Below, piece by piece: positions 17,865 to 25,993 of a stretch of 64,000 bases of DNA. Location: positions 17,830-81,829 of the forward strand of contig CANDBG010000003.1 of NCBI GenBank assembly GCA_947382875.1, read 5' to 3'. The notes beneath the pieces were generated by a model. It was not told where the DNA came from and searched no databases. It saw only the letters and a program-made list of their open reading frames with translations. The stretch is from an uncultured Oscillibacter sp. (GTDB lineage Bacteria > Bacillota > Clostridia > Oscillospirales > Oscillospiraceae). How positions within the stretch are numbered: the first letter of the stretch is position 1; every line of letters starts with the position of its first letter. The position numbers and the translations under genes are program-made.

Positions 17865-19877
17865 TTATGCCGGGTTCACGTCCGTGAACAATTCTTGATT
17901 TGCCGTGTCAAAATGTACGTCCATTACGTGTCCGCCCTCGCTGTCGTACAGGCTGGCGGTCACGTTTTCCAGGCTGGCAATCAGCAGCGTCAAATAGGTA
18001 AAGCTCTGGGTCAAGGGCTGACGTTCCGTGGTGTAAATGCCTTGGTTGTCGTACGTCAGCGTATAGCTGAACGCGCTTTCCACAGCGTTGAGATGCAGTT
18101 TCAGCTCCGACACGGAAACACCGGCCTGCGTGGTTGTGTTCACCGCATACGTCCCCACCACACGGGTCTCCGGCGGCGGTTTTTCCGGCTCTATGTCCAA
18201 AACGTCACGTGGAATGGAGGCGTCAATCTCACACTCCGCTACAAACGAATCGCCGTTGTACAGACGCAGCGTCAGACGGTTTGTATCACGATAGTCCAGC
18301 GTCAGATGCCGCAGTTCTTCGCCGGCGGCAGTCCGCGTTCCAATCTGCGTACCGTCGTACCAGACCTCAAAGCCGTCCACCGCGGGTTCGAAGTCGTCGG
18401 GGATGCTCACGCCGATGTAGAACGTCAAGTCTGCAACGCTTGAGTAGATGTAATAATAAGGGTCGTTTATGGGATCCAGCAGCGCATATGCGTCGCCGCC
18501 CTCACCGGCGTCCAGGTCCATCCCGGAATCCCGCAGGTATTTTGTGATGGCCCCGCAGGTCAGACGGTCGAATTCGCTCAAAATGTCGTTATAGGCTTTC
18601 AACGCGTCCAGCGCATCCTGCTGGGCGTTCTGATAATCCTGCTGGGCGTCGGCGGTTTCCTCGTAGGCAGCCTTTCCCAGTTGGTTCAATACCAGAATCT
18701 TTTCCAGCGCCGTCCGGGAATCCACCGACAGCTTTTGCAGAGTTTCGTAAGAGTTCCAGCTCGTCACCAGCGACTCATACATTTCCCGCACCTGCGCCCG
18801 CAATTCCCGTTCCATGGCGTCCTGCTCCCGCTTCGCGTTGCCGTACTCCATACAGGCGGTGTACACGGCGTACATTTCGTCTTCAATGTAGCGTGTACCG
18901 TCAATTTCGCCTTTGAACCATTCCATGGTAAAGGTGAAAAACAGGATACGGATTTTTCCGTTCCACGGTTTATCCAGCGCCTTCAGCATTTCGCGATATT
19001 TCATCTGAAACGCGCCATAGTCCACATCCATGCCCTGTTTTGCCATGTTGATGTAAACCTGGATATAGTTCATTTTGGAGCCATATTCATTCCGCATCAG
19101 GCTTTCGTAGGACTCCACGTTCAGCCGCGCCACAGAGGTTGCGGCTTTGGCCTCATAAAAGGCTTGATCATGGTCGAGAGTATATTGAATCAAGTCGTCC
19201 AGGCGTTCCCGCGGGATGGCGGCGCTTTTGAAGCCATTGGCAAACCGGTAGCCTACGGTTACGTCCATGCCGATCAGGTCCGACAGCTCCTCTTTGGCTG
19301 TCTGGAAATCCCGCAGCTGATTTGAGAGGTCCCGCGTCAAGGTATCCACGCTGCTTTGTGCCCGGTCGACGTCGGTTTGGGTAGCCTTTCCGGACGCCAG
19401 CTTCGCACGATTCCTTTCCAATTGCGTTTCCGCGTCCGTGAGCCGTTCCTGGGTGAAGGCGGAAGTTTCCTGAAGCAGATAGACCTTATGGTAAGCAGAG
19501 TTCACTTTATAAATGATTTCAAATTCCAGGTCCGCCAATTTATGAACCATGTTATCGATTTCGGTCTGCAGCGTCAGAGGTTTGATATTCAAGTCATATT
19601 CCTGGGTCAAATCCAGTTGCTGCGGAAACTTGAAGCTTAACAGCGGCGACCAGCGAAAGCTGCGCAGATTTTTGACCTTCGCCTGGATGCCCTCCACGGC
19701 TTCCACGTATTTCATCCGCTGCAAAACAATTTTATTGTTTTGCCGGCTGATATCCTTGCTCACGCCCAAGGCCATTCTCTGCGCCTGTTCCAGCCGCAGC
19801 ACCCGCGTTTCCAGCACCGCGCTCACAGGAGTGGCCAGCATCACGACGCACAACACCAGCGCAACCATCCGTTTCAT
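17865..19877 (-). CDS. TolC-like coiled-coil envelope protein with signal peptide
   Basis: 670 aa from the ATG at 19877, which has GGGGGG upstream and starts a clear signal peptide (MKRMVALVLCVVMLATPVSA). A longer open frame extends upstream without a good start. Residues 25-470 resemble the TolC/outer-membrane-efflux family: LRLEQAQRMAL, long helices with heptads, and the AKLASGKATQTDVDRAQ motif typical of the family's first repeat. The C-terminal 190 residues are a beta-rich domain not found in TolC. TolC-like proteins occur in monoderm Clostridia near stalk-domain proteins, so this does not by itself mean an outer membrane. It may form a periplasm-like or wall-spanning collar. Confidence 0.7.
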   Translation of the reverse strand: MKRMVALVLCVVMLATPVSAVLETRVLRLEQAQRMALGVSKDISRQNNKIVLQRMKYVEAVEGIQAKVKNLRSFRWSPLLSFKFPQQLDLTQEYDLNIKPLTLQTEIDNMVHKLADLEFEIIYKVNSAYHKVYLLQETSAFTQERLTDAETQLERNRAKLASGKATQTDVDRAQSSVDTLTRDLSNQLRDFQTAKEELSDLIGMDVTVGYRFANGFKSAAIPRERLDDLIQYTLDHDQAFYEAKAATSVARLNVESYESLMRNEYGSKMNYIQVYINMAKQGMDVDYGAFQMKYREMLKALDKPWNGKIRILFFTFTMEWFKGEIDGTRYIEDEMYAVYTACMEYGNAKREQDAMERELRAQVREMYESLVTSWNSYETLQKLSVDSRTALEKILVLNQLGKAAYEETADAQQDYQNAQQDALDALKAYNDILSEFDRLTCGAITKYLRDSGMDLDAGEGGDAYALLDPINDPYYYIYSSVADLTFYIGVSIPDDFEPAVDGFEVWYDGTQIGTRTAAGEELRHLTLDYRDTNRLTLRLYNGDSFVAECEIDASIPRDVLDIEPEKPPPETRVVGTYAVNTTTQAGVSVSELKLHLNAVESAFSYTLTYDNQGIYTTERQPLTQSFTYLTLLIASLENVTASLYDSEGGHVMDVHFDTANQELFTDVNPA

Positions 19878-19913
19878 CCAGCCGCCCCCCTTTCGGTACG
19901 TTTGCCTCCGGCG

Positions 19914-19943
19914 GCCTGCTTTTTCTCGAGAGAAAAAGCAGGC
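19914..19943 (-). repeat. 30-base palindrome between MORN and TolC-like genes
   Basis: GCCTGCTTTTTCTC followed by GA and its exact complement: a 14-bp stem with almost no loop. Neither strand has a T-run directly after it, so it is not a classical terminator. It could modulate read-through or RNA processing between the platform genes, or be a dispersed repeat. Confidence 0.7.
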
Positions 19944-19977
19944 AAAAAGAGCTTTTACACGCCGCGGCTTCCGGCGT

Positions 19978-21201
19978 TCACGATTTTTCCAGCGCGTACA
20001 TGACAAATTCCGCCTGTCCCGCACCTGTGAAATAGAAGGTATAAAGAAGACCATCTTTTTCGAAGGTATACAGGTACATTTTCACGCGCCGGTCGTACTG
20101 GGACACAGAAAAGACGTTTTCCAAGGGTTCATCCGCTGCAACCCGGATGGGTTCCAGCTCATCAGGGTTTTCCGCCGCCAGACGGTTCCAGGCGGCAGTT
20201 TCCGCCAACGTCACCCACGATTCACCGAAATAGAGCGGCGAACCCAGCGACGCGATTAACTGCCGTACAGTTGTGCAGTCGCCGCTTGCCAGGGGAATTT
20301 GGTTCCGCAGCACGAAAATTTTGTTGACGGTCCATTCATTTTCCAAGGCGTTTTCGCCGCTGTTCACTTCGTACACCGCCTCGATTTCCGGCATTACGGT
20401 ACACGCCTCGCCCTCCGTCTGATAGACAATGGTTTTGCCTGTGTACATTTCCGCCGTCTCGCTGACGGGCCGATCCAGGAAGTCATGGAAAACGATTTCA
20501 TCGTTGAGGAAATTCCCCTGGAAAATCACATCCCCCACGCCGTTGTATAAGGTTCCTTTTCCGGTTCGCCGTCCAAAGACGTAACCGCCCTCGTATTCCA
20601 GCGCCCCGCTGGAACGGAAATATTTTCCGGTCCCGTTGAACTGGTTATCGGTGAAGCTGCCAGTATACCGCGGCCTGCCGCCGGAATAATAGAGCGTGCC
20701 TTCCCCGTTGTACATACTGTTTTCAAACTGACCTTCGTAAACCAGTCCGCCGCCCGCGTTGTACAGCGCGCCCATTCCAGACGCCGCGCCTTTTTTCACC
20801 TCGCCGATATAAGCAACATACCCGTTCCGCGCCACGATCTGCACCGTGCCGCTGCAAAATTTCAGCGGAATGGAACGGTAGCGGTAAGAGGGAATTCCAC
20901 CCCCTCCGCCCAACTGGAGGAATCCAGCCGGCAGCATGGAAACTATGTAAATGGCGGATGCAAGGCCCAGACCAATCACCAGCACAAACGCCAGGCGTTT
21001 ACTGACCAGCCAGCGGAAAACCGGGTAATAATCCCGCCGGTGTCTTGGCCGGACATCCAGCAGCCGTGCGAAAAACTCACGAATCCGAAGCAGAAACCGG
21101 GATCGCAGGTAAGTCGGAGAGGTCCACATCCGTACCCGGATCCACAACGGCATGATACGTGCCCGCACGGTTGCCAGCAGCATCGCCAGGATGTTCCGCA
21201 T
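19978..21201 (-). CDS. MORN-repeat single-pass membrane protein
   Basis: 407 aa. An Arg-rich cytoplasmic N-terminus of about 68 residues is followed by one membrane span at about 70-92. At least four MORN repeats occupy about residues 128-228, with cores YIGEVKKG, YEGQFENSMYNGEG, YTGSFTDNQFNGTG and YEGGYVFGRRTGKG. The C-terminal 170 residues form an unrecognised alpha/beta domain. MORN repeats often serve as elongated scaffolds on membranes. With the membrane proteins beside it, it suggests a platform that holds the CIS at the envelope. Confidence 0.78.
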   Translation of the reverse strand: MRNILAMLLATVRARIMPLWIRVRMWTSPTYLRSRFLLRIREFFARLLDVRPRHRRDYYPVFRWLVSKRLAFVLVIGLGLASAIYIVSMLPAGFLQLGGGGGIPSYRYRSIPLKFCSGTVQIVARNGYVAYIGEVKKGAASGMGALYNAGGGLVYEGQFENSMYNGEGTLYYSGGRPRYTGSFTDNQFNGTGKYFRSSGALEYEGGYVFGRRTGKGTLYNGVGDVIFQGNFLNDEIVFHDFLDRPVSETAEMYTGKTIVYQTEGEACTVMPEIEAVYEVNSGENALENEWTVNKIFVLRNQIPLASGDCTTVRQLIASLGSPLYFGESWVTLAETAAWNRLAAENPDELEPIRVAADEPLENVFSVSQYDRRVKMYLYTFEKDGLLYTFYFTGAGQAEFVMYALEKS

Positions 21202-21238
21202 ATCTTACCCTCCCCGCTTTCCTGTCTGTTTCATCGGA

Positions 21239-23206
21239 TTACTCACCAAACAGCCGATAATCCGCTTTTCCGTCCTCCTGGTTGAAGAACCGCTCGCACG
21301 CGAATAAGTACCACCGTGCAACGCCGTCCTCCGGCGAGGCCCGCAGAAGATTGGAAAAAATTCCCCGGGCCAGGTAGAAATCGTTATGGTAAAAAAGGTT
21401 TAACGCCTCCTGGAACCGCTTGTCATAACTCTTGCGAAGCTCCCGCTCCAATTCCGGGTAGGCGTCCAGAATTTCGTAAAGTTTATACGATTTTTCTCCG
21501 TCAGAGACAAAACCGATATACCGTCCGGAGAATTGGTTTTCCACTTGCCTCCAGTAGTTTTCGGTTGCAACAATCCGTACGCCTGTCTCGTGGAACTGCG
21601 GTGCAAAGCTGCCCAGGAATTCCAGTTCCGCCGACGAGAGATATGGGAACAACCGGTCCTCCCGGCCCGCTACGCCGTACAGAAACGACGCCTGATGCAG
21701 CAACAGCAGCGGTCTGGGCGCCGGCGTCCCCTCCGCGGGTTTCGCCTGACCGAGAAAATCCAGTCCGGCCCGTACGCCGTCCCCGGCGGAACCCGGGAAC
21801 ATCGCCTCCATGGAGGACAGCCGCATCCCGCTGGACAACAGCCAGCCGTGATTTGCTTCCACACAGTCATAGAAAATACCGAAGCTGTGGTTGATGAACT
21901 CTACAAACAGGTCGTCTCCCAGCAATCCCCGGGCCTCGTCCCGATTGCCTACGGAGAACAAACCCACATTTCCAGATACACGGCGGTTATCTCCCAGGTC
22001 CACTTCGGCCACTGCCGCCCGGTCCAGCAGCTCCGTCAGCTGCTGCGGCACAAAACGGCGGTAAGAGCGAACGGTGCATTGCAATTCATATTCCCGGATG
22101 GAAAGCCCCATGCACATCTCCTGCATGGCCCGATCCATTTGGTGCAGCTCATCCCGTCCCTGGGACACTTCCCGCGCCTGAATATTTCCTCCGGAAATTT
22201 TATCCATTTGCTTTGTCATGACTGCAATCAAATGCGTCATTCTGCCTGAAGCGCCCCACAGCAGTACAAGAGCCAGCCCCCAGACCGCCGCCGCGCCTGC
22301 TGCGGCAATATAGGCCGCCTGTCTCGCGGGCAGAATTCTTCCGGCGGAATTGGATACAGACCAGAAGACACACCAAACCGCCGCAGCCAGTGACAACAGC
22401 AGAATTTCACCGCCCAGTGCGGTCAGCCGGACCGCCAGACGATTGGCCCGTCCGCCGATGTAAACGGCAAGCAGAATCGTAACGGCGATAAACAGCCAGA
22501 GTCCCAGCGTCACGGCAAAAATGGTCTGTTTGCAGAGCATCCAGGACGCAATACTCCTGGCCCGTACTTCCGGAGCCGGTTTTTCCGCCGCCTCGCTGGT
22601 GTAAGTACGCGCCCCGCCTGCGGACATAAAGCACGTGTCCCCTTGGGCTGTCGACGCCCGGAACTGTTCGCCGTCAAACTCCGCCGTCACGGTATTCCAC
22701 AGCCACCAGGCCGGAGTAATCATACACAGGGTTGTGTCCTTGCCCTCATATTCATAGACGAAAATCGCCTCGTTTTCGCCTACTGCGGTAATATAGATGG
22801 TATTCCCCCACACCCGCAAGCCAGTCACGTTCATCGGCTGTTCAAATGTGCCTTCGCTCAACACTTCCGCCCGATCTTTTTCCAGGCTCACAAGCTCCCA
22901 ATCCAGATCACCATCCAGCGTCCGGAGGAAATAGATGTGTTCCCCCGACGACGCCACGCGTGCAATCCGGCGCTCCCGGCCCTGGGAAAGGCGGCCCTCC
23001 TGATAAATGCCTCGGATGTCGCCGTTCCGCAGCGTGTAAATGCGGGAAGTCAGCCAGCGGTTTTCCACCGTCAGCTCGCCATCTTCCTCCCAGTCCGCCG
23101 GACCGGCTACAAAGCCATCCTCCGGCAGTCCCCAGGACGCCGCGCCTGCCGCAAGCAACATCAGCGCCAGCAAAATTGCCAGCCAGCCCGTTACTTTTTT
23201 CATCAA
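21239..23206 (-). CDS. Membrane protein with HAMP domain, degenerate class III cyclase domain and TPR-like end
   Basis: 655 aa. A signal peptide or first span (residues 3-25) is followed by a beta-rich extracellular region, then spans at about 228-250, 262-283 and 298-318. A HAMP-type linker lies at 320-372 (LTHL start is MTHLIAVMTKQMDKISGG). Residues about 385-545 resemble an adenylate/guanylate cyclase domain: RRFVPQQLTELLD followed by a nucleotide-like GNVGLFSV strand. The metal-binding Asp residues expected in that strand are missing, so it is probably catalytically dead and used for sensing or scaffolding. The last 90 residues look TPR-like (FYLARGIFSNLLRASPEDG). Overlaps the next gene by 4 bases. 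Confidence 0.7.
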   Translation of the reverse strand: MMKKVTGWLAILLALMLLAAGAASWGLPEDGFVAGPADWEEDGELTVENRWLTSRIYTLRNGDIRGIYQEGRLSQGRERRIARVASSGEHIYFLRTLDGDLDWELVSLEKDRAEVLSEGTFEQPMNVTGLRVWGNTIYITAVGENEAIFVYEYEGKDTTLCMITPAWWLWNTVTAEFDGEQFRASTAQGDTCFMSAGGARTYTSEAAEKPAPEVRARSIASWMLCKQTIFAVTLGLWLFIAVTILLAVYIGGRANRLAVRLTALGGEILLLSLAAAVWCVFWSVSNSAGRILPARQAAYIAAAGAAAVWGLALVLLWGASGRMTHLIAVMTKQMDKISGGNIQAREVSQGRDELHQMDRAMQEMCMGLSIREYELQCTVRSYRRFVPQQLTELLDRAAVAEVDLGDNRRVSGNVGLFSVGNRDEARGLLGDDLFVEFINHSFGIFYDCVEANHGWLLSSGMRLSSMEAMFPGSAGDGVRAGLDFLGQAKPAEGTPAPRPLLLLHQASFLYGVAGREDRLFPYLSSAELEFLGSFAPQFHETGVRIVATENYWRQVENQFSGRYIGFVSDGEKSYKLYEILDAYPELERELRKSYDKRFQEALNLFYHNDFYLARGIFSNLLRASPEDGVARWYLFACERFFNQEDGKADYRLFGE

Positions 23207-24066
23207 GGCCCTCCTTGGTGCAGATTTTCCGTACCAATCACATCAAAGCGATTCTGGAACAGCCGCAGCAGCGGAATTTCGCCAAACAGCAGATGGGAAA
23301 TCAGCATCACCGCCGCCATCACCACCAGCAGCACGCACAGTACCAGCAGCAAACGGAACAAGCCGTCCCGGTGATCCTGCCAGAAGACGCCCGCCTTCGT
23401 TTTCAGCGACGTTTTCTTCGCCGGCAATGCCGTCACCTTGATATCCTGGTAGAGCTCAGGAAAACCGTTATAAACGTTCTTGGCGCTTTTGCGGTGAATC
23501 AGCTCGTAGCTCTTCAGCCGCTTCCGCCGCCGTCTTGCCGCAGGCTCCAGCAGTTCCAGCAGAAGCCTCGCACAGCAGGACACGCAATTTTTTTCACTCC
23601 GTTCCGGGTCCAGGTCCGCCAGGTCCAGAAGCATCGTGAAATAAACCGTGTTGTCTTTTGCAATCTGTACCCCGTCCTGGCTGAGAACCAGGTACAACAG
23701 CGGCCAGGGCAATCCGGATGACAGACACTCCATCACCAGATTCACACAGATCGACTCCCCCAGCGCCGGCGTCACCGCCTGCCCCCTGGCGAAAGCGGAA
23801 AACTTCCGCTCCTCCCGGTAGAGAAAGACGAACAGCAGCGTTTCGTTCTGGGAAAACCGCAGCAGACAGGGGGATTCTCCCACCGCCTCGCTGTTTTCCA
23901 GCACGGCCAGCAGATTTCGGGCGCATTCCCGGTCGTGTACGGCTAACAGGGTATAGAGGGAACCGGAGGCGGACAGCCGATCCCGACAGACCAGCACATC
24001 GTTGACAGGCCCCCGGAACGCCTCGGAAACCACTTCCAGCTCCATCCCCTGGGCGTAGTAGACCAT
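23203..24066 (-). CDS. Cytosolic domain plus single C-terminal membrane span, possible pseudokinase
   Basis: 287 aa. About 235 cytosolic residues precede one membrane span near residues 238-263 (RLLLVLCVLLVVMAAVMLI) and a short outside tail. A basic patch RRRRKRLK lies near residue 180. The stretch LPWPLLYLVLSQDGVQIAKD resembles the catalytic-loop region of protein kinases without its HRD motif, and the whole layout recalls membrane pseudokinases of the EssB/YukC type; this is a weak inference. It overlaps the cyclase-like gene by 4 bases, so the two proteins probably act together. Confidence 0.6.
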   Translation of the reverse strand: MVYYAQGMELEVVSEAFRGPVNDVLVCRDRLSASGSLYTLLAVHDRECARNLLAVLENSEAVGESPCLLRFSQNETLLFVFLYREERKFSAFARGQAVTPALGESICVNLVMECLSSGLPWPLLYLVLSQDGVQIAKDNTVYFTMLLDLADLDPERSEKNCVSCCARLLLELLEPAARRRRKRLKSYELIHRKSAKNVYNGFPELYQDIKVTALPAKKTSLKTKAGVFWQDHRDGLFRLLLVLCVLLVVMAAVMLISHLLFGEIPLLRLFQNRFDVIGTENLHQGGP

Positions 24067-24103
24067 TTTTCCGCCTCCCTTTCCGTGATTTCAGGGGTCC
24101 TCG

Positions 24104-25885
24104 TCAAGTTTCGCCTTCCTGAAGGGCGTCCCGCTTCTTCACTACTGCATATGCATAGGTGGAAATCAACGGGTATTCCGCGCAGGAAATGCGAATCTCA
24201 AATACGCCTTCCCGTCCCGGCGCGGTGTAAATGCCGTCGGAGGTGATTTCGCCGGAATCCTTTTCCGTCAGCTCATAGGTCAAGGTACAGGGGTCCATGT
24301 TGTTGAAGCGCACATTGAAGAAATGACTGCTTCGGGTCGCCATGACCACCGTGGGCTGAATCACCGCAATGCTCTTACCGGTGAGCTTCTGCACCTTGTT
24401 CTCCTCTTCGCCGCCGGGCAGGGAAATGGCCGTCCAGCGCAGAGGCAGAACCACTTGGCTGCTGTCCTCCAAAAGCCGCGCCGCAATGACAAAGCTGCCT
24501 CGGTCGTTCATGACCTTTACCGCGATTTCCGCGGCGGCTGGCGTCTGCTCCTGGGGGAACAGACCGGAGTTTCCATAAATGGTATTCCGGGCGGTGGTTC
24601 CCAGTTTGGGGTCCTCCTCCAGATATTCCGGGCCGGCGGCTACGTAGACGATGCCAGGACCCAGACCATGAACAATCTCATCCGAATAGGCAATGCGTCC
24701 CCGGCGCATATCCGGTCCCAGAGGAATGTCGCAAATACCGGTGGCATAAATCGGCTCCACGATGCGTTCCGGCGGACGGGTGATATCCGCCCGCGTGTAA
24801 CCCACAGGGCCGCCCGGCTCCCGACGGAACCAGCCTTCCAGTTCTTCCCGCAGCGGGGCTGAGGCGGGCGTCCGTATGTACTGCCGCACGCCAGCCGTGC
24901 GAATTTCCTCGATCAGGTACGCGTTCCGCGTCCGCTGCAAGACAATTTCGGCCAGGGGTACGAAATCCTGTCCGCCGCTGGCGTTCCGCAGTTCCAGGCT
25001 CGCGGACGACATTGCCTGATCCAGAATTTCCGTCGTACTGGTCTCCGTCACGACCGCCCGAAGCGCAAAGCCATCCTTTACGGCCCGCGTCTCGCCGCCG
25101 ACCTGCACCTCGATACTCTCCGCCGCCGCCAGCAATACCGATTCCGGCGCGGGGACTGTCTGGGCCGTGAGCCAGCGGGTGTACGTCACCTCGTTCTCCG
25201 GGCAGACCTCCCGCAGCTCCAGCGCCAGCTCATGCCCGCCGGTTTCATCCGTAAAGGCCGGGGTTTGCAGTACCGTTTTCAAGGTCAGCGGTTCCGCGTC
25301 CTCCCGCAGACGCTGAACAATAATCTTCAGCCGGGTTGAAACGCCGCAGGCGTTCTGCGCGGGCATGGAGCACGTTACGGTATACTCTTCCCCGGCGTAC
25401 AGCACCGCAGAGGCCAGAAATTCCGGTTCCGGCGGACAGAAGGGCGGTAAACTCTCCCGGTCCTGCAAAAAGAGCTGCCAGCCCTCCCGGACACGGTTGC
25501 ACTCGTAATTCTCCCCGCTGTCCTGCCCCTGGACGGTATAGACCGGGTGGACGTTCTCCTCCAGGCGGCGCAGACACAAAACCGCCAGCTCGCTTTCCAG
25601 CGTCTCAAAGCCGTCCACGGCGGACAGCTTCCGCACCGCCGGGTTTTCCAGGGCGATCTCCCGCCCGCAGCCGTCCACGGCAACGCCGGAATCCACCATA
25701 ATGGACAGGTCATCCAGGCTGTACACCCCCAGCCCGCAGACAATACCGCTGCCGAACATCATCTCGTTCAAAAAGCGGCGCTTATGGCTGTTGTAGGTCT
25801 GTTCCGCCTGGAAATCGGCGGAGGTCAACAATTTTCCAACATAGTAACGATTTCGCTCAAACGGCAGCAGCTGATTACTTTCCAT
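24104..25885 (-). CDS. Conserved CIS-locus protein (RYYVGKLLT family), first gene of the operon
   Basis: 593 aa. The N-terminal signature FERNRYYVGKLLTSADFQAE, followed by KRRFLNEMMFGSGIVCGLGV, matches proteins found repeatedly in extracellular contractile injection loci. Their molecular role is not known to me; the first 200 residues appear to be a compact beta-rich head. The remainder is beta-rich with a final strand-rich segment that resembles an Ig-like domain (ITSDGIYTAPGREGVFEIRISC). No signal peptide or membrane span. It is the first gene after the operon promoter (ATG 22 or so bases from the predicted transcription start, with AAAAGGAAGG upstream). Confidence 0.75.
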   Translation of the reverse strand: MESNQLLPFERNRYYVGKLLTSADFQAEQTYNSHKRRFLNEMMFGSGIVCGLGVYSLDDLSIMVDSGVAVDGCGREIALENPAVRKLSAVDGFETLESELAVLCLRRLEENVHPVYTVQGQDSGENYECNRVREGWQLFLQDRESLPPFCPPEPEFLASAVLYAGEEYTVTCSMPAQNACGVSTRLKIIVQRLREDAEPLTLKTVLQTPAFTDETGGHELALELREVCPENEVTYTRWLTAQTVPAPESVLLAAAESIEVQVGGETRAVKDGFALRAVVTETSTTEILDQAMSSASLELRNASGGQDFVPLAEIVLQRTRNAYLIEEIRTAGVRQYIRTPASAPLREELEGWFRREPGGPVGYTRADITRPPERIVEPIYATGICDIPLGPDMRRGRIAYSDEIVHGLGPGIVYVAAGPEYLEEDPKLGTTARNTIYGNSGLFPQEQTPAAAEIAVKVMNDRGSFVIAARLLEDSSQVVLPLRWTAISLPGGEEENKVQKLTGKSIAVIQPTVVMATRSSHFFNVRFNNMDPCTLTYELTEKDSGEITSDGIYTAPGREGVFEIRISCAEYPLISTYAYAVVKKRDALQEGET

Positions 25886-25907
25886 AAGGGCACCTTCCTT
25901 TTGTTCT

Positions 25908-25958
25908 TGCCGACATTATAGCATCGTTTTCCACATTTTTTCCTAAAGGTTTCCTAAA
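25908..25958 (-). promoter_or_regulatory. CIS operon promoter with extended -10 and paired direct repeats
   Basis: On the minus strand a perfect TATAAT (25915-25920) is preceded by TGC, an extended -10. No good -35 hexamer exists at 16-18 bases. Instead TTTAGGAAA occurs twice (25939-25947 and 25950-25958), exactly 11 bases apart and covering the -31 to -50 area. That geometry is typical for OmpR-type response-regulator dimers that activate promoters lacking a -35. The distal repeat overlaps the T-run of the amidohydrolase terminator, so part of it could be coincidence. Confidence 0.6.
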
Positions 25959-25992
25959 AAAACCACGTGTCCCCCATTGGAGGACACGCGGT
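25955..25992 (-). terminator. Terminator after amidohydrolase
   Basis: On the minus strand a stem AACCGCGTGTCC pairs with GGACACGTGGTT around an 8-10 base loop and is followed by seven T. It begins just after the TAG at 25994 and separates the amidohydrolase from the CIS operon promoter. Confidence 0.85.
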
Positions 25993-25993
25993 T

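Noticed and set aside
17865-19877. TolC-like protein as proof of an outer membrane
   Set aside because: TolC-like coiled-coil proteins occur in monoderm Clostridia, and no other outer-membrane gene is in the window.
1-25885. Prophage or R-type tailocin
   Set aside because: No terminase, portal, capsid, lysis or integrase gene; DUF4255, DUF6760, PAAR-like and the nearby AAA+ ATPase point to a CIS. The region before base 1 was not seen.
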